NCBI GenBank assembly: GCA_026874595.1
Contig: CM049306.1
Span: forward strand, 31,943,019 to 32,007,018
Direction: 5' to 3'
Source: Sipunculus nudus
Lineage: Eukaryota > Annelida > Sipuncula > Golfingiida > Sipunculidae
DNA length: 64,000 nt
Shown here: positions 30,589-42,989 of the stretch, one piece after another
How positions within the stretch are numbered: the stretch's first letter is position 1
Layout: the number at the start of each line of letters is the position of its first letter
The notes under the pieces: model-generated
Told to the model about the DNA's origin: nothing
Databases searched by the model: none
What the model saw: only the letters and a program-made list of their open reading frames with translations
Made by a program: the position numbers and the translations under genes

Positions 30589-31531
30589 TTAGCTCCGCTG
30601 ACTATAAGTCATTTGAACTATAGTCAGGGTCCTTTGTAAGTCATATGATCCGGGCGTCTGTTCGTTAACAGGGCTCGTTTTGAAACCGTTCGACCTACGA
30701 ATCCAAAATTCGGCATACAGTTAGATGTCTCCAAAATCTCTTACATAGTGTTTTAGAGGTCATAAAAAACAAAACAGTTTTTTTTTTCATATTTTTGTCT
30801 AAATTAATCGGAGCCGCATAAACTGCAGCTCATTTTACTCGCCATTCCACGGCCATTCTTCTGATGTGTAGCTGTCTAAATCTGCTGTTACCATGGTATG
30901 CATTTTTTTTAATACATGAAACTCCAAAATATGGGGTTTTATTTATCTAATGTTGTCACTTTTGAAGCTAGAGAGGTCTCCAGGCAACATTGAATCAGTT
31001 TTACTAGATTTTATACCAAATCTCGGGGAAATCTCGTACCGTTTCTCGTCAAACGGGATGTTTCAAGATTTTTTTTTTTTTTTTTTGCTCTACAGGCCAC
31101 AAATCTCAAGCAGTCGCTCTGAAAGTTTTACAGTTGATAGAAAAACGAAACTGCTGCAAGTCTGTTGTTTTTAGAGGAGATAATTGTAACGTCTCCACAA
31201 ACTATAGCTCTTTTTATAATTCTTTGCATTTCTCATTCTGTCTGTCAGTGCTATTTCAATTTCGAGCAAGCGCTCGACATATGGTCGTCTTATTAAATGT
31301 ATTTGTAAATATATTAAATGTATTGACATTTGAATTTTTGTACAGCATTTTTTTCCAGTTAATAAATCGATTTTTATCATTATTCTATAATTTACAGGTT
31401 TTCATTTTTGCTGGACCTTTTCGACTTAGCTTATCCAATGCTTAAATGAAAAATCAAAATAAATAAGTATATTTTAAATTTTCTAAAATTTTCCTAAAAT
31501 CAGCTGAGCGACGTGACACATGGGTCCCTTG
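30589..31531 (+). repeat. Interspersed repeat, TCAGCTGA-ended family, copy 2
   Basis: It starts AGCTCCGCTGACTATAAGTC, shares GAATCCAAAATTCGGC with the copy at 882, and ends CAGCTGAGCGACGTGACACA followed by TGGGTCCCTTG. Confidence 0.65.
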
Positions 31532-31612
31532 ATATTTTTTTAAACACCCTTCGCCATGCATAGTAATTCACAGAGTGAACATTACACCCCTGGTTCTCTT
31601 CATCTTTTGTCT

Positions 31613-31632
31613 CCCCCCCCCCCCCCCCCCCC
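31613..31632. repeat. Poly-C tract
   Basis: About 20 C followed by ACATACACG. Confidence 0.9.
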
Positions 31633-32330
31633 ACATACACGAACACAATGACCGCATACCTTCCTCCATGGCAGAAGCAAATATGGTTGAGCGTATCATA
31701 GCTGCTATAACAATGTGACACCAGAGTTACTCGTGAAGGCATATCAGTAAGTTTTGTAGTCGTGTCCTCGCCATCCGATGAGCGTGCGGATTGTGGTCCA
31801 GTTGCCCAAGCAGTCTTGGCAAAATGCAAGATAGGATGCTAGAGGTTCAAGTCTCAAGCCAACCTACAAATCTTTGTATTTTCAAGATTTGGTCCGTGTA
31901 TAAGTCCAATTAAATGTTATCTTTATAACAAAAAGGTATTTTAAAATTGGAATTTGACACAAGTTTGCTTTGACTTGAGTGTCTAATAATTTGTTGCTCA
32001 AATATTTCAATATATTGGGATATATTGGAGGAATTTTCCGTGTGGACAAATAAAATAATGACGTACAATTTTACATGTCAGTGTTAGGGCCCTTTTCCAT
32101 GCGCACTTACGCGCGCGGTTTCCGCACTTTTCCGCTTTTGCACTTAGCCATGACAACATGACACTCAGGCCTCTGAAATTTGTGCTAGTGTTAATCATCA
32201 ATACCGCTTACATGCACGCGTTGCCCGAGTGTGAATTGTATACCGTACGATGCCCGATTATTCAGTCTGCTTGTGACCGTATCTTGGCGACAAATCACAT
32301 TTAATGGCTGCAGGGGCGCAATTTCCTCTT

Positions 32331-32335
32331 ACAAT

Positions 32336-32366
<31 letters not shown>

Positions 32367-32371
32367 GGGGG
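32331..32371. repeat. (TG)n joined to poly-G
   Basis: A TG run passing into about 22 consecutive G. It is the mirror image of the tract at 20527 and a strong candidate for G-quadruplex formation. Confidence 0.9.
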
Positions 32372-33880
32372 AGTCTGACAATCATGACGTTATATGCAAG
32401 TTTTCTTGAAATATAATTTAATGGATGTTAAATCACTGAAGTATCTTAAAAGGCCTGTGCAAATATTTTTTTTTCATTATTTTAGTCACTTACTAAATGA
32501 GACATAAAATAAGGGCCACAAAGCAGCTTGCCTTTTCCACTGTAGGCCTATGGGACAATAGGAAAACGATGCAGATACTAGATCTCAAAGATGCTCATTA
32601 TAACTGATATATTGATCTGTTGCAAGAATTCGAAGAATGAAAAGCTGCATGGTTAAAGATTAACAACTAAATAGTTAATGTAATGATAAACATAAAGTTT
32701 AGTGTCTCTGTTTATCAGCCTTTCATCAACTGATATTGCTGATGACCATGTGTATCTCTTCATCTTTTAGATTTAACCATCAAGTAACATTCACAGATAT
32801 CGAATACAAATGAGAACTGTCAAGTTAAACGGGTGTCTGTTGAAAATTTAATCTAAAGGGAAAAAAAAAATTAAAAAAAGAAATACATAGTTACTGAATT
32901 ATAAAAGTTTAAGATTTTACTCGAGCTAAGAATGATGCCGACGTGGATGACGGCGTAGCTCCTGTATAATATCTCAAATGAAATAAAATCATAGGCGCAG
33001 TTAGGTGGGGGACGGGGGGACATGTCCCTCCCAATTTTGCAACCAGGGGGGATATACCATACTTTGTCCCCCCCCCCCCCCCTCACATTTTGCTAAATTT
33101 AATGCAGTCAAGCTAAGACTTTTTTATCACTATTAAAAACTATTTATTATTGATAATAATTTATGTTTATTTTGAGTATAAGGGATGTTAGTTTAATATC
33201 AAACAGATAAAAGATCCTTATGAGCTTGGGCCAATCAAGTTTAAAATGTCATGTTTGAATTATTTAAAATAACTAATTGTTTGGCGGCAAGAACATAATA
33301 TACCCTGGGGCTTGCTAGAAACGCTGTTGGAAGCTATGTCCACACATCGGGCGCTTACGATGACGTCAGCCCGAGTCCCCGACTATTAAAACCACCAGGA
33401 CCCGGCAAGGCCTGGTCGCCCTGTCTGGCTCCTACAAATTGTTACAATATAGATACATGAAATCAACTGAATACTCAGTGAACTCATTGTAACAAGGAAA
33501 CTGAAACTATGTAGTACATTGTTTTAAAGTGCTCCTGTAAATTTTACTTCGTCGTTGCATGAAGACAAGGTACTGAAACATTGTAATACATGGTTTATTA
33601 CTGCAGCGATCATCTGGCAAGAAAGCATACCAGGTCGACCTCAAGAGCACTTAGCTAAATCTAGAATGTGATGAAAGATGGCCGTGGCGCATACGTGGCA
33701 TATAACACCACCAACCGTAGTGTCAAAATGAAGTCAAGGATATTTTGTGAACCAACTTTGTTGGAATTTCAATGTACGCTTCAGGTAGCTTCTGCACAGG
33801 CATGATACTGGTATCCGGATGATATGGCTCATCGGGTAAACTTTTCACTGGCCGCTCCGGGTGATGACTGGAACTGGCCT
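32372..33880. other. Intergenic with C/G-rich repeat fragment
   Basis: Nothing coding is recognised. Around 32994-33083 lies a fragment with GGGGGACGGGGGGACATG and a 15-C run, probably part of a short interspersed repeat. Confidence 0.4.
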
Positions 33881-33893
33881 CAGTGGACTGTCC

Positions 33894-34064
33894 TCAATGG
33901 TGTTCTTTGCTGGTGAAATCAGGTACACTTTCAGCTGAAGTCTCGTGTTTCTCTACTGTCTCATTGTCACCAGACCTAATGCTACTTGAACTGGGCTTGA
34001 AAACATCTTTGGCAAGAAACTTTCGTATATCCATATTCCCTAGTGCTTCTAAAGCTGATCGAAT
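33894..34064 (-). CDS. Possible terminal exon, unrecognised protein
   Basis: On the minus strand a good acceptor (TTTCCATTCAG) is followed by 56 open codons and TGA. The peptide starts IRSALEALGNMDIRKFLAKD and has a Ser-rich, charged tail ending TSKEHH. The amphipathic, low-bias composition looks protein-like, and the end resembles a disordered C-terminus. I do not recognise the family and could not find the preceding exon, so it may be a relic. Confidence 0.35.
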   Translation of the reverse strand: MRSALEALGNMDIRKFLAKDVFKPSSSSIRSGDNETVEKHETSAESVPDFTSKEHH

Positions 34065-34984
34065 CTGAATGGAAACTAACAAACGAATGCTGTCCTAACT
34101 AAAACATAAACGGGATTTGAGATATTCTCTTTGAAATTTTCAGAGTCCGATTACCGGTACGTTTCATCATCGATCTTCATTGTTACTTCTTGAAAATCAA
34201 GATATTTTCTAGACAAATCTGAAGGTGGGGTTTCAAAGGATTAATTTGTCGCCGTAAGTAGACCCATTTAATGCAGACTGATATAGGGCCTACTTCAAGT
34301 CGTGACGCAAGTCATACTTTAAACTGCACCTCAATGATCATTCATCTTGTTGCAATGCTATTTTTACATCCGAGGCGGTAATCTTAACATTAGGCCACGT
34401 GTGAGATTCAAATAGTACACGTGGATGTACAAACGAAAGCTCAAAAGACTCTGATTTTAGAGGAGGAATAAATTATTATGCATTTTCTGTATTCTACAAG
34501 AAAGAAACTGTAATTGACTCTCTTTTGAAAAACTATACCTGATACACTCAGGTTCTGATCCGACTTCCCTCCAGCTGGAAACATTGTCATCACACTTTAC
34601 AATTATACTCTCCATCGGGACTGGCACATAGATCAATACATCGTCGATGTAAGTGGGTCAGTAGGATTATTGGTGGCTCCCGCAAGAATCTGAATGAAAA
34701 CCATTTCTTAAGAGTCTGTCCGAATATTTTAAGGCAAGTAAAGAGCAGCTCAGACATGTAACCTTTTTTTGGTGACTTCATCAAGCCTACAACGGTTTTC
34801 TTATACCATAACCTGACCAAGGCCACCATTTTTACAGACTCACTTGTCATTTAAAAATAAATTGATATCGTATCGTTAATCCCATTTCGATGATTAATAT
34901 GGTTATTTTAATCAGTCCTAATTTCCCAGATACTTTCTTTTTCTCCGAATAATTAGGCCCGTTCTTCCAGGAATTTTACTCTGA

Positions 34985-35119
34985 ACGTCTCGTTATGTTC
35001 AACTCATTCCACCAAGGGATGATCTGCCAATGATATGCCGTAGATTAGACTGGGCAGCCGGTAATGCGAAAGGAGTCGTCGGTGGACCGAATGTGTTTAC
35101 ATGGCTAAGTATAGAAGAG
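34985..35119 (+). CDS. Possible exon or relic, unrecognised protein
   Basis: 45 open codons, very protein-like: VQLIPPRDDLPMICRRLDW, then GVVGGPNVFTWLSIEE, followed at once by a textbook donor GTACGT at 35120. The nearest acceptor (TTCTTCCAG, ending 34970) would put TGA 34982-34984 in frame. As it stands the exon is therefore either broken or joined in a way I cannot see. A one-base shift upstream would give a continuing frame. Family not recognised. Confidence 0.4.
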
Positions 35120-35859
35120 GTACGTACTGCTACCTGTCGGTATATTACATAACTAATGTATGTTTTTTTTACCGTCGCTAATAAGAAGCCAGCACAGAAG
35201 GTCTACACAGAGAATTTTACATCTAATGTAATAATAATAATGGAATAACGTTTTAAATGAAATAATGTTGTTGAAAACAATTACTGACGGCCTGACAGGT
35301 CCAGCCATTGATGACTGGGCGAGATTTGTCAAAAGATGTTGGAAAACAAATCACACTATCCTTTCTTTCTTTAATAACTGAGTCAACTTTGTTTACATTC
35401 GGAAGACCCCGCTCTCATTGGTCGACATGTTTTCCCACTCCAATGTCAGGCGACTATGTTGAAAACGTAATCAAACCACCGCGTATAATTGATATAGTCG
35501 TGAACATATACTTAAATTATATATCCAAGAATCCAGGGTCAGGAAGTAGCAGCCTCTCGGTAAAGCCATGTGTTCCATTACCTGTTCATATAAAACCTGT
35601 AATCCTGCACGTTTAACACCAACCTGTTCTTCTTTTCCAATAGTTTTCTCCCTAAAACATTTAATAGGTGGTGCCATTATGGAAATGTATTCGAAAAACT
35701 AAAAGTACAACCTTCCCTCACGGACACATCCCTATTACGGACACTTTTTTTTTATTGCAGACCTTTTTATTTTGGACTCGTTTTATTTATTTAGGAACCT
35801 TTAGGCCCGGAAATTTTAAGATTCAGACTCATGCATATCCTGGACACCTCTTTATTATT

Positions 35860-36330
35860 TTTTTAATTCATCTTAGAACTTGGTAGAAACAAACTGTGGT
35901 TCATTTGAGGTGGAAATATGCAATAATTCCAACGTTATCACATTCATAGGAGATCCAAAGGTTAATGAATTATAATTTGACTGGTCTAACTTTTGAGATC
36001 CTGGTCAAGGTCATCATTTCTCTAACTCCTCTAGAAAACCAAGAGGAAACAACTGGCGTGTCAAATTCGAGTACCAAATATCCATGGAGTACTTGTGTGC
36101 CAAATCTAAGTGTGAATATACAAAACTTCCCAAGTTAACAGGTTCACAGAAAATCCTAAAGAAAATGAATATAATTCAGCTGATTTGACCTAGAAGATCC
36201 TTGACAAGGTCAATATTTTTTTCTCATCCGAGAACTTTGTTGAAACTTGTGTATCATATTTGAGACAAAACAGCCTGTGCTTCAAAAGTTATGGGGATTC
36301 ACAAACATGTTATCAGATCTTGAATGTTCG
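35860..36330. repeat. Degenerate tandem repeat, about 200 bp
   Basis: GATCCTGGTCAAGGTCATC (about 35998) and GATCCTTGACAAGGTCAAT (about 36195) lie in aligned neighbourhoods that also share AGGTTCACAGAAAATCC-like text. Two to three worn units. Confidence 0.5.
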
Positions 36331-36479
36331 GGTGGAGCTCACAAGTTTTCGACATCCTCTAAGCTTTTGGCAGAAATAATTTCAAATTTGGCGGACACCT
36401 CTCTGTCACGTGCAAAACCCAAGGTCCAGCCAGTGTCCAAAATTTGTAGGTTCCACAGTATTCATATAGATCATTAGTG

Positions 36480-39400
36480 ACGCACTAATTGGTATCGGTA
36501 GTTTAAACACCTGTATTTTGATAATTGATGTACAGATGTACACACCATCGGCGCAGCATCGACCTCATCAGGGAAGATTGTTTAATTCATATACTGGAAC
36601 GGAGCCTGTTGTCCCATCTTTGAACAATAATACACAGAACGGAGCTTAATAGAGGGAATCAGTCTCACCTGCATGGGATGCATGGAGGGTTTCCGGAGCA
36701 ATTAGATGAAAACAGGTCTAACATGAATTATTACTTAACCAGGAGGCCTTGGTATTTGTTCTTTTATTGCAATTGTCCTTGGACAGATTTTATAAAATGG
36801 GTTAAAGCACGAAATGGTGCAAATCAATTGTATAGTAGAGGTATGACAAATATATATAATTAACATGGATTTTATATTTTAAAGTATTAATATTATATCA
36901 TTTATTATTTTGATTATTACTATGACCGTGTTGCTGGTGTTTTTGGGTATTTGTTCGTTCTTTTCTTTCTCTTCTCGAATGATATAATTTTGTTTTTTAA
37001 TTATAAGGGTAAAATAATTTGTGGATTTGGCATGGTCCCAAAACTGCGTTATTCCGCTTTTAATGTTGCCGATGCACTTCCCCTGGCTACCAAATTCACT
37101 CTGCAGATAAATTCTCCGCTAAACCCTGTCCTCAGAATAATTTTGCGTCGCTTCACCGTGCCCTTGTCGAACCATGACAGTTTTTATTTCTCATTTTTTT
37201 TTCGAGACGTTCCACGCACAGCCACACACACCAAATCCCGGATAACACAGGTCATATGTCGAAATAATGGATGTACCGCTTATATAATAATTATTATTGA
37301 CAATAAAGACTGGATGCACCCGTGGAAAATCCCCTGTTCCAAATGATAAATAATTTTGAAATAGGCTGGTAGGGACTGAATGTCGCATAATTTTATCCTG
37401 TTCTTTTCGAAGTGGCCGTTGTTCATGATACATATGTAGAAAGATAACATGTGCTAGAAATAGTCCCCTAAAAATAGTCAGCAAAGAATGACAAATTATG
37501 CTAGTCAAGAAATCGCACAAGGTAGACGTGAGGCATATATAGGGTATACGTGAGAATGCATTTTTCTTCCGATAAACAACATGGGGATGACATCATCATT
37601 GCCGGAATGATGGCGGATGTATATATGAGCCAAATATGCTTTGAAAATTTTTGAAGAAATTATATGACTGTATAATGAAAAGTGAAAGTTTATGACGGCT
37701 AATATGTATAAATTGAAGCTCAAAGAACCGCGTAAAAGGATGTCCCTAGTTGTCAATTGATGGAACTCTTGGGTATGATAACAAACACATATATGTTATT
37801 GGGGGCTCTTGCGATCGAAAATGCAACTATAAGCTGCCAATGTGGAAATACAGGCTGAGACAAATAGACTCCTACAGCGTAACCTGAGCTTTGTTGATTG
37901 TCATCAGGCTGATCTGACACTGATAATGCTACCAGATAAACGACAGGTTTACATCTTTCGGCGCAAGTTCGTGGCAAAGTAATAACATCAGATTTGGTTA
38001 CTTGTTTCATGTAAATTAACGCAAAAAAGTACATCAGGCATTACAGAAATTTTGCAGAGGGTTAGCGTAAAACGGTATGAACGAACCATTAAATTTTGGA
38101 GGTAATCAGAATCAACCAAATATAAGTTTTTCTCATATACCATTTCGATAAAAGATTTCTTTGTCACTATGTAGAAGCCGCCCATCCATATGGATTTGGT
38201 CTGCCACTCGCCAGGGAAAAAAGGGTCACTGAAGCGTGACAGCTTGTTTTTACATGAAAAGTGTACATTTGAACACATGGCTGATAAGGAGTTTCTGGTG
38301 GAGTGTTTTAGACAACGCTTGCAGGATCTAGTTTGTTAATAGAATGCCTATCCGTTTAAAAATAAACTGGAAATATATTCAAGCTTCCCTGAAGATTGCA
38401 GATCCTTAATAAAATGTTAAACCCTTAAAAACAAGTTTGCGACGGCTGGTAAAAGGGACCCTCTCTTGATCCGCTTCTGTATTGTGAGATAACATACGAA
38501 ATAGTGTATCTTTCCTGCAACATATTAGTCTCGTAAACATCTAACAGGAATGAGGAAGAGAATACTAGAACTGTGTCAAAAGAAGGAGGGGGCCATACAA
38601 GACAGTATTGTAAATCCGCTGTTGGAGCAGATATCTGATCTGTTATATTCCATTCATGTCGGAACATCAGTGGGACCCTTGTGGAATTTATGGTTATCAT
38701 GAAACTCCTACAGAACGATTAAACCCGATTTATGCCCACATTCTGTCAGGAACCTGTCACAGAGGACATAACACATGGCCGCTGTGTTTACCTGCAACAG
38801 ATGATGTTTAACAGGGCGTTACTTGTATCCTTTTGGGAAATTGAATTAATTCACCGCTGGTACACGCTTTAGAGCATGTCACCATTGACAACAATGTACA
38901 GTCGTCAGTTTGTCGCCCAGAAATGATTTGAAGGTTACTTGGTGTTAGAATCAATAGACTAGAGGTGGACAAACTTTTCTCGCCGAGAGCAATGCACGTG
39001 GAACATTAGTATACGGCCTTTAGCAGTCGCATTCGATAATAGAAATTGAATAGACCGAATAAGAAAAGTTATTTTCACCCCTGTCTCTAATTTTTATTAT
39101 ACAACGGTATTTATTTTAAAGTGCACAGCCCATATAATATTACCGCAATTCACAGAACTGGTGCTTTATCACTTCACAATGCTATTTCCGGCAGATACCG
39201 TGTAACGTGGGCGGCTGTACCCCTGCCCACCTGGATTAAGAATTTCCTTAACCCTCACGCTTCCAAGGGATAACAAATTCCATGAAGATAATTGTACATT
39301 TTTGCTGTATGTCAAAGTCCCATTTACAATACATTCAATTCTAAAAGAAAAAAATTAACCTTCATTTAATACGTGGAAAATGTCAAATAAGGCCTATAGA

Positions 39401-39540
39401 GGCGAAATAATTCACCCAAGATCTCGAAATATTATCTCGAGTTTTTGAAATATGAAACTGCTTGTGTCCTGTATCAGCCACGGTAATGTTTAGATTTTCT
39501 TGATAAAAATAGTCTTGAAACATTCCTGTGTCTCCTGGAA
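36480..39540. other. Intergenic, nothing recognised
   Basis: AT-rich. Open frames here lack splice context and compositional support. No RNA gene or clear repeat seen. Confidence 0.4.
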
Positions 39541-39541
39541 T

Positions 39542-40273
39542 CAAAGGGTTACCAGAAAGCGAGAAAAGTGCACCCTCTTGCAGAAAATATTCATGATGAA
39601 AGCAAAGGGTTACCGGAAAGCGAGAAAAGTGCACCCTCTTGCAGAAAATATTCATGATGAAAGCAAAGGGTTACCAGAAAGCGAGAAAAGTGCACCCTTT
39701 TGCAGAAAATATTCATGATGAAAGCAAAGGGTTACCAGAAAGCGAGAAAAGTGCACCCTCTTGCAGAAAATATTCATGATGAAAGCAAAGGGTTACCAGA
39801 AAGCGAGAAAAGTGCACCCTCTTGCAGAAAATATTCATGATGAAAGCAAAGGGTTACCGGAAAGCGAGAAAAGTGCACCCTCTTGCAGAAAATATTCATG
39901 ATGAAAGCAAAGGGTTACCAGAAAGCGAGAAAAGTGCACCCTCTTGCAGAAAATATTCATGATGAAAGCAAAGGGTTACCGGAAAGCGAGAAAAGTGCAC
40001 CCTCTTGCAGAAAATATTCATGATGAAGGCAAAGGGTTACCAGAAAGCGAGAAAAGTGCACCCTCTTGCAGAAAATATTCATGATGAAAGCAAAGGGTTA
40101 CCGGAAAGCGAGAAAAGTGCACCCTCTTGCAGAAAATATTCATGATGAAAGCAAAGGGTTACCGGAAAGCGAGAAAAGTGCACCCTCTTGCAGAAAATAT
40201 TTATGATTAAAGCAAAGGGTTACCGGAAAGCGAGAAAAGTGCACCCTCTTGCAGAAAATATTCATGATTAAAC
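39542..40273. repeat. 61-bp tandem array, 12 units
   Basis: Twelve head-to-tail units starting at 39542 + 61n, nearly identical. Each has AAAGGGTTACC(A/G)GAAAGC, a GTGCAC palindrome and ATATTCATGAT. The A/G site reads A G A A A G A G A G G G along the array. 61 is not a multiple of 3, so there is no coding periodicity. Confidence 0.97.
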
Positions 40274-42800
40274 AAATGTTTATATTTCCATACAGAGGGA
40301 TGTATATTTTATCGTTGTTATAAAGAAAACCGAACAGTTATCTATAACAGAGGAAAACACACGTCATTTCTATATAAACTGACCTTTGACGTGCATGTTA
40401 ACCTTTAGCGACTAGAAGTATGAACAATAATTAAATATATGTGTAGTAGAAAATGTGAGAATTCGAGCAGAGAATACACTTATCTTTTATGTGAAGAATG
40501 GAAATCTCTTCACGGGATGACCTAAATCTAAACGTTACTTTTCTATACCTGACAAAGTTGAATTTTGATTTTCTCTCCAGAAAAATAGGAATCCTTATTG
40601 TTACAAGAATTAAATTATTGGTAATTTTATTTTACTTCAATAATCAGATATGTTTATATCATACAATAATAACTTTGTTAAATAGCTCCTTGCCACCAAA
40701 ATAACTCAAACCGAGTTCCATACTCAGTAAACCTTGTGTACATTTAATTAGGTGATAGGGTCATCAGACATCGACGTGTCACGACAGGCGTAATATGCAC
40801 TCTTGTGACGGGCGTAATGTGCTCCTGTTAAGCCATATTACGTTCTTGAATGTCAGGCACAGGTGTAGCGATTTCAGAATACCCCGCTACTGATTACCCC
40901 CTCCGATTTCAGGTTATCCATTCAAAATGATTTTTTAAATATTTATTTATGTAAATTCTTACTTCTTTCTTTTGGATTTCTGGAATTATCTTATATTTGC
41001 ATGTATTGTTTCATCCACTTTACCGATAGTTTTATTAGTCAATATAAATATATTTATATATAACAATGAAATGTACATTTTGTTACAATTTGGCTATACG
41101 TATATTAATTCAAACTTTGATATCTTGTATCATGTACTGATATAAAATACCACGAGCCAAACTCCTACGAGTTTATTGTTTAACGAGTTGGTAATTTAAA
41201 GAGGTGTGTGCGTAACCTGATGTTGGGTTCGGACTACCCCCGGTAATCTGAAATTGATTTCAGATTACCGGGGGTAAAACTGGAATGGGGTAACCCGAAG
41301 TCCTTATACACTTGGTTAAATTCCAGACATGGCTCAATTGCAATAGCAGGTGGTCTACAGATGTAATTCATGTATAAATATCTCATGGTATTGTGGACCC
41401 TGGTCGCCCTCTGAAAGTTTGACTTGTCTGCTCACCGGGTCTGGTCGACTGTATCACTATACCAATTTGTTAGCTATTTCTGCAATAGAGTTTCCCCGAG
41501 TCCCCATAAAGAGCCCGCAGTAATTAAGGCAGCTGCATCTTCAACTCTTAATCAACATACAGGACTAATTAACTGGCCGTACGTATTGGCATAATATCCT
41601 TGATGGTTTAATTTTCTTGGGCAACGTCCTCTGTATGGCAGCGGGCTGTATAGATGCTTGACTTGCTTCGTAAATTGAGAATAATTATTTAACTGTCACA
41701 AAATCATTAATGCGAAAATTGATATAAACTCTTTTATCTTCAAATAACGTTTATTTCCTTACAAATCGGATTATCCAGAAATACTGAGGTGATATAATAT
41801 TTTTGATGAAAAAAGTGATTAATGTGAAATTTGAATAACTTAAATTTTCTTATATATGAAGTAAATTTAAGCTGTGTTAGACATTAAGTGAAAACTAATT
41901 ACGATTGAATTTGTTAAATTTGGACTTTTATGGATATTGTCTGTCCATTTGTAGGGCTTCCTTTTGAATAATTTTTTTTTCAAACAACCCGACAATTGAC
42001 CGAAATTTTGAAACCATTGTTTTATCGAAAGATACTTGTAAATGTAAAGAAATCAACATACCTGTTAACTCAAAAACAGCTATATCAAATGGTGGTCGTG
42101 CAGCTGGTCTCAGTTTCCAGTGTTTACCCAACTGAAAAAAAACCGCATAGAAAGCGGAGTCATGTTGTCTTTGGTCAGAGCTTGAATGAAATCTTTTTTA
42201 GGAAGTAAAATTCCTTCACAGGCTTTTAATAGATACTTGTACCAATAAGAATTATAGTGGACCTTAGACCGCGAATTGCATAGACCCCCTTGGCAAGATA
42301 CGCTCTGTAGACAGTTAGCTCGAAATTCAAATGCAGGAAAATCCTCAAAGCGCCTCCAGAAAAAAAGCGTGACTTGCAAGGAGTCCATTAAAGTACAAAA
42401 GTAAAATGGGCACCTGTGAGGACAAGTATTAAAATTTTTCGTTATTCAGATACATGCATAAAATAATCCCGGAAAGGATAACAAACTTGTCTTTGAAGAG
42501 CGCCTCGACGATACATGTGCCGAAGTTTGAGGTCTATATCAGTGAGGAAGCATGTAAACCGTTGTGGAGAAAAAACAAACAAACAAACATTCTGCATATT
42601 AATTAAAAAGATTTTGGCCAGTACTGCCTGTCCTTGTTTTTGTATAGGAGTGTTAAGGAAAGATACTGTACGTGCGAAGTGAAGCAAAACAAAAATCTGA
42701 TCCTGTGCCACTTTTACCATATCCTGGATCCGAACCTGCCCCTTTCCACGCTTAAAATTGTCTGATTCAAACACACACACACACACATATATAAATATAT
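40274..42800. other. Intergenic with a perfect hairpin
   Basis: No gene recognised. It contains the 41235-41276 palindrome, and a related word set (ATTACCCCC, GATTTCAG) at 40869-40912. Confidence 0.4.
41235..41276. repeat. Perfect 20-bp inverted repeat, 2-bp loop
   Basis: TACCCCCGGTAATCTGAAAT (41235-41254), TG, then its exact reverse complement (41257-41276). Related text at 40890-40912 suggests these are transposon-end sequences. Confidence 0.9.
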
Positions 42801-42801
42801 A

Positions 42802-42981
42802 TACAGTGAAACCTCGTGTCGAAGTCGAAGAGACCCTAAAAATTTTCGACACATCCGAGGTTCGACACAGGTTTTATTTGGTAATAATTTAACTAGAGTT
42901 GTTCGGAATATCGAGTGTGTAATTTCGACATAAGCGGGGTATTCGACTTAAGCGAGATCGACAGATCGAGGTTTAATTCAT
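42802..42981. mobile_element. Short pogo/Tigger-type MITE
   Basis: The left end TACAGTGAAACCTCG and right end CGAGGTTTAATTC are inverted except for the outermost bases. The interior repeats TTCGACA / TTCGACTTAAGCGAG words in both senses. It has a TA-rich flank and no coding capacity. Confidence 0.65.
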
Positions 42982-42989
42982 ATATATAT

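Noticed and set aside
31790-31862. tRNA-like segment with GGTTCAAGTCTC
   Set aside because: The B box is good, but there are no paired acceptor or anticodon arms; likely the head of an old SINE.
34660-34690. Second minus-strand acceptor TTTTCATTCAG|ATTC resembling the one at 34064
   Set aside because: The frame after it closes at a stop after 18 codons; the likeness is probably chance.
34590-34850. 86-residue minus-strand frame
   Set aside because: It has no recognisable domain. Neighbouring frames have stops and no consistent splice chain joins it to the exon candidate at 33894-34064.
39542-40273. CRISPR-like regular repeats
   Set aside because: The units are contiguous with no unique spacers, in eukaryotic spliced DNA; this is a plain tandem array.
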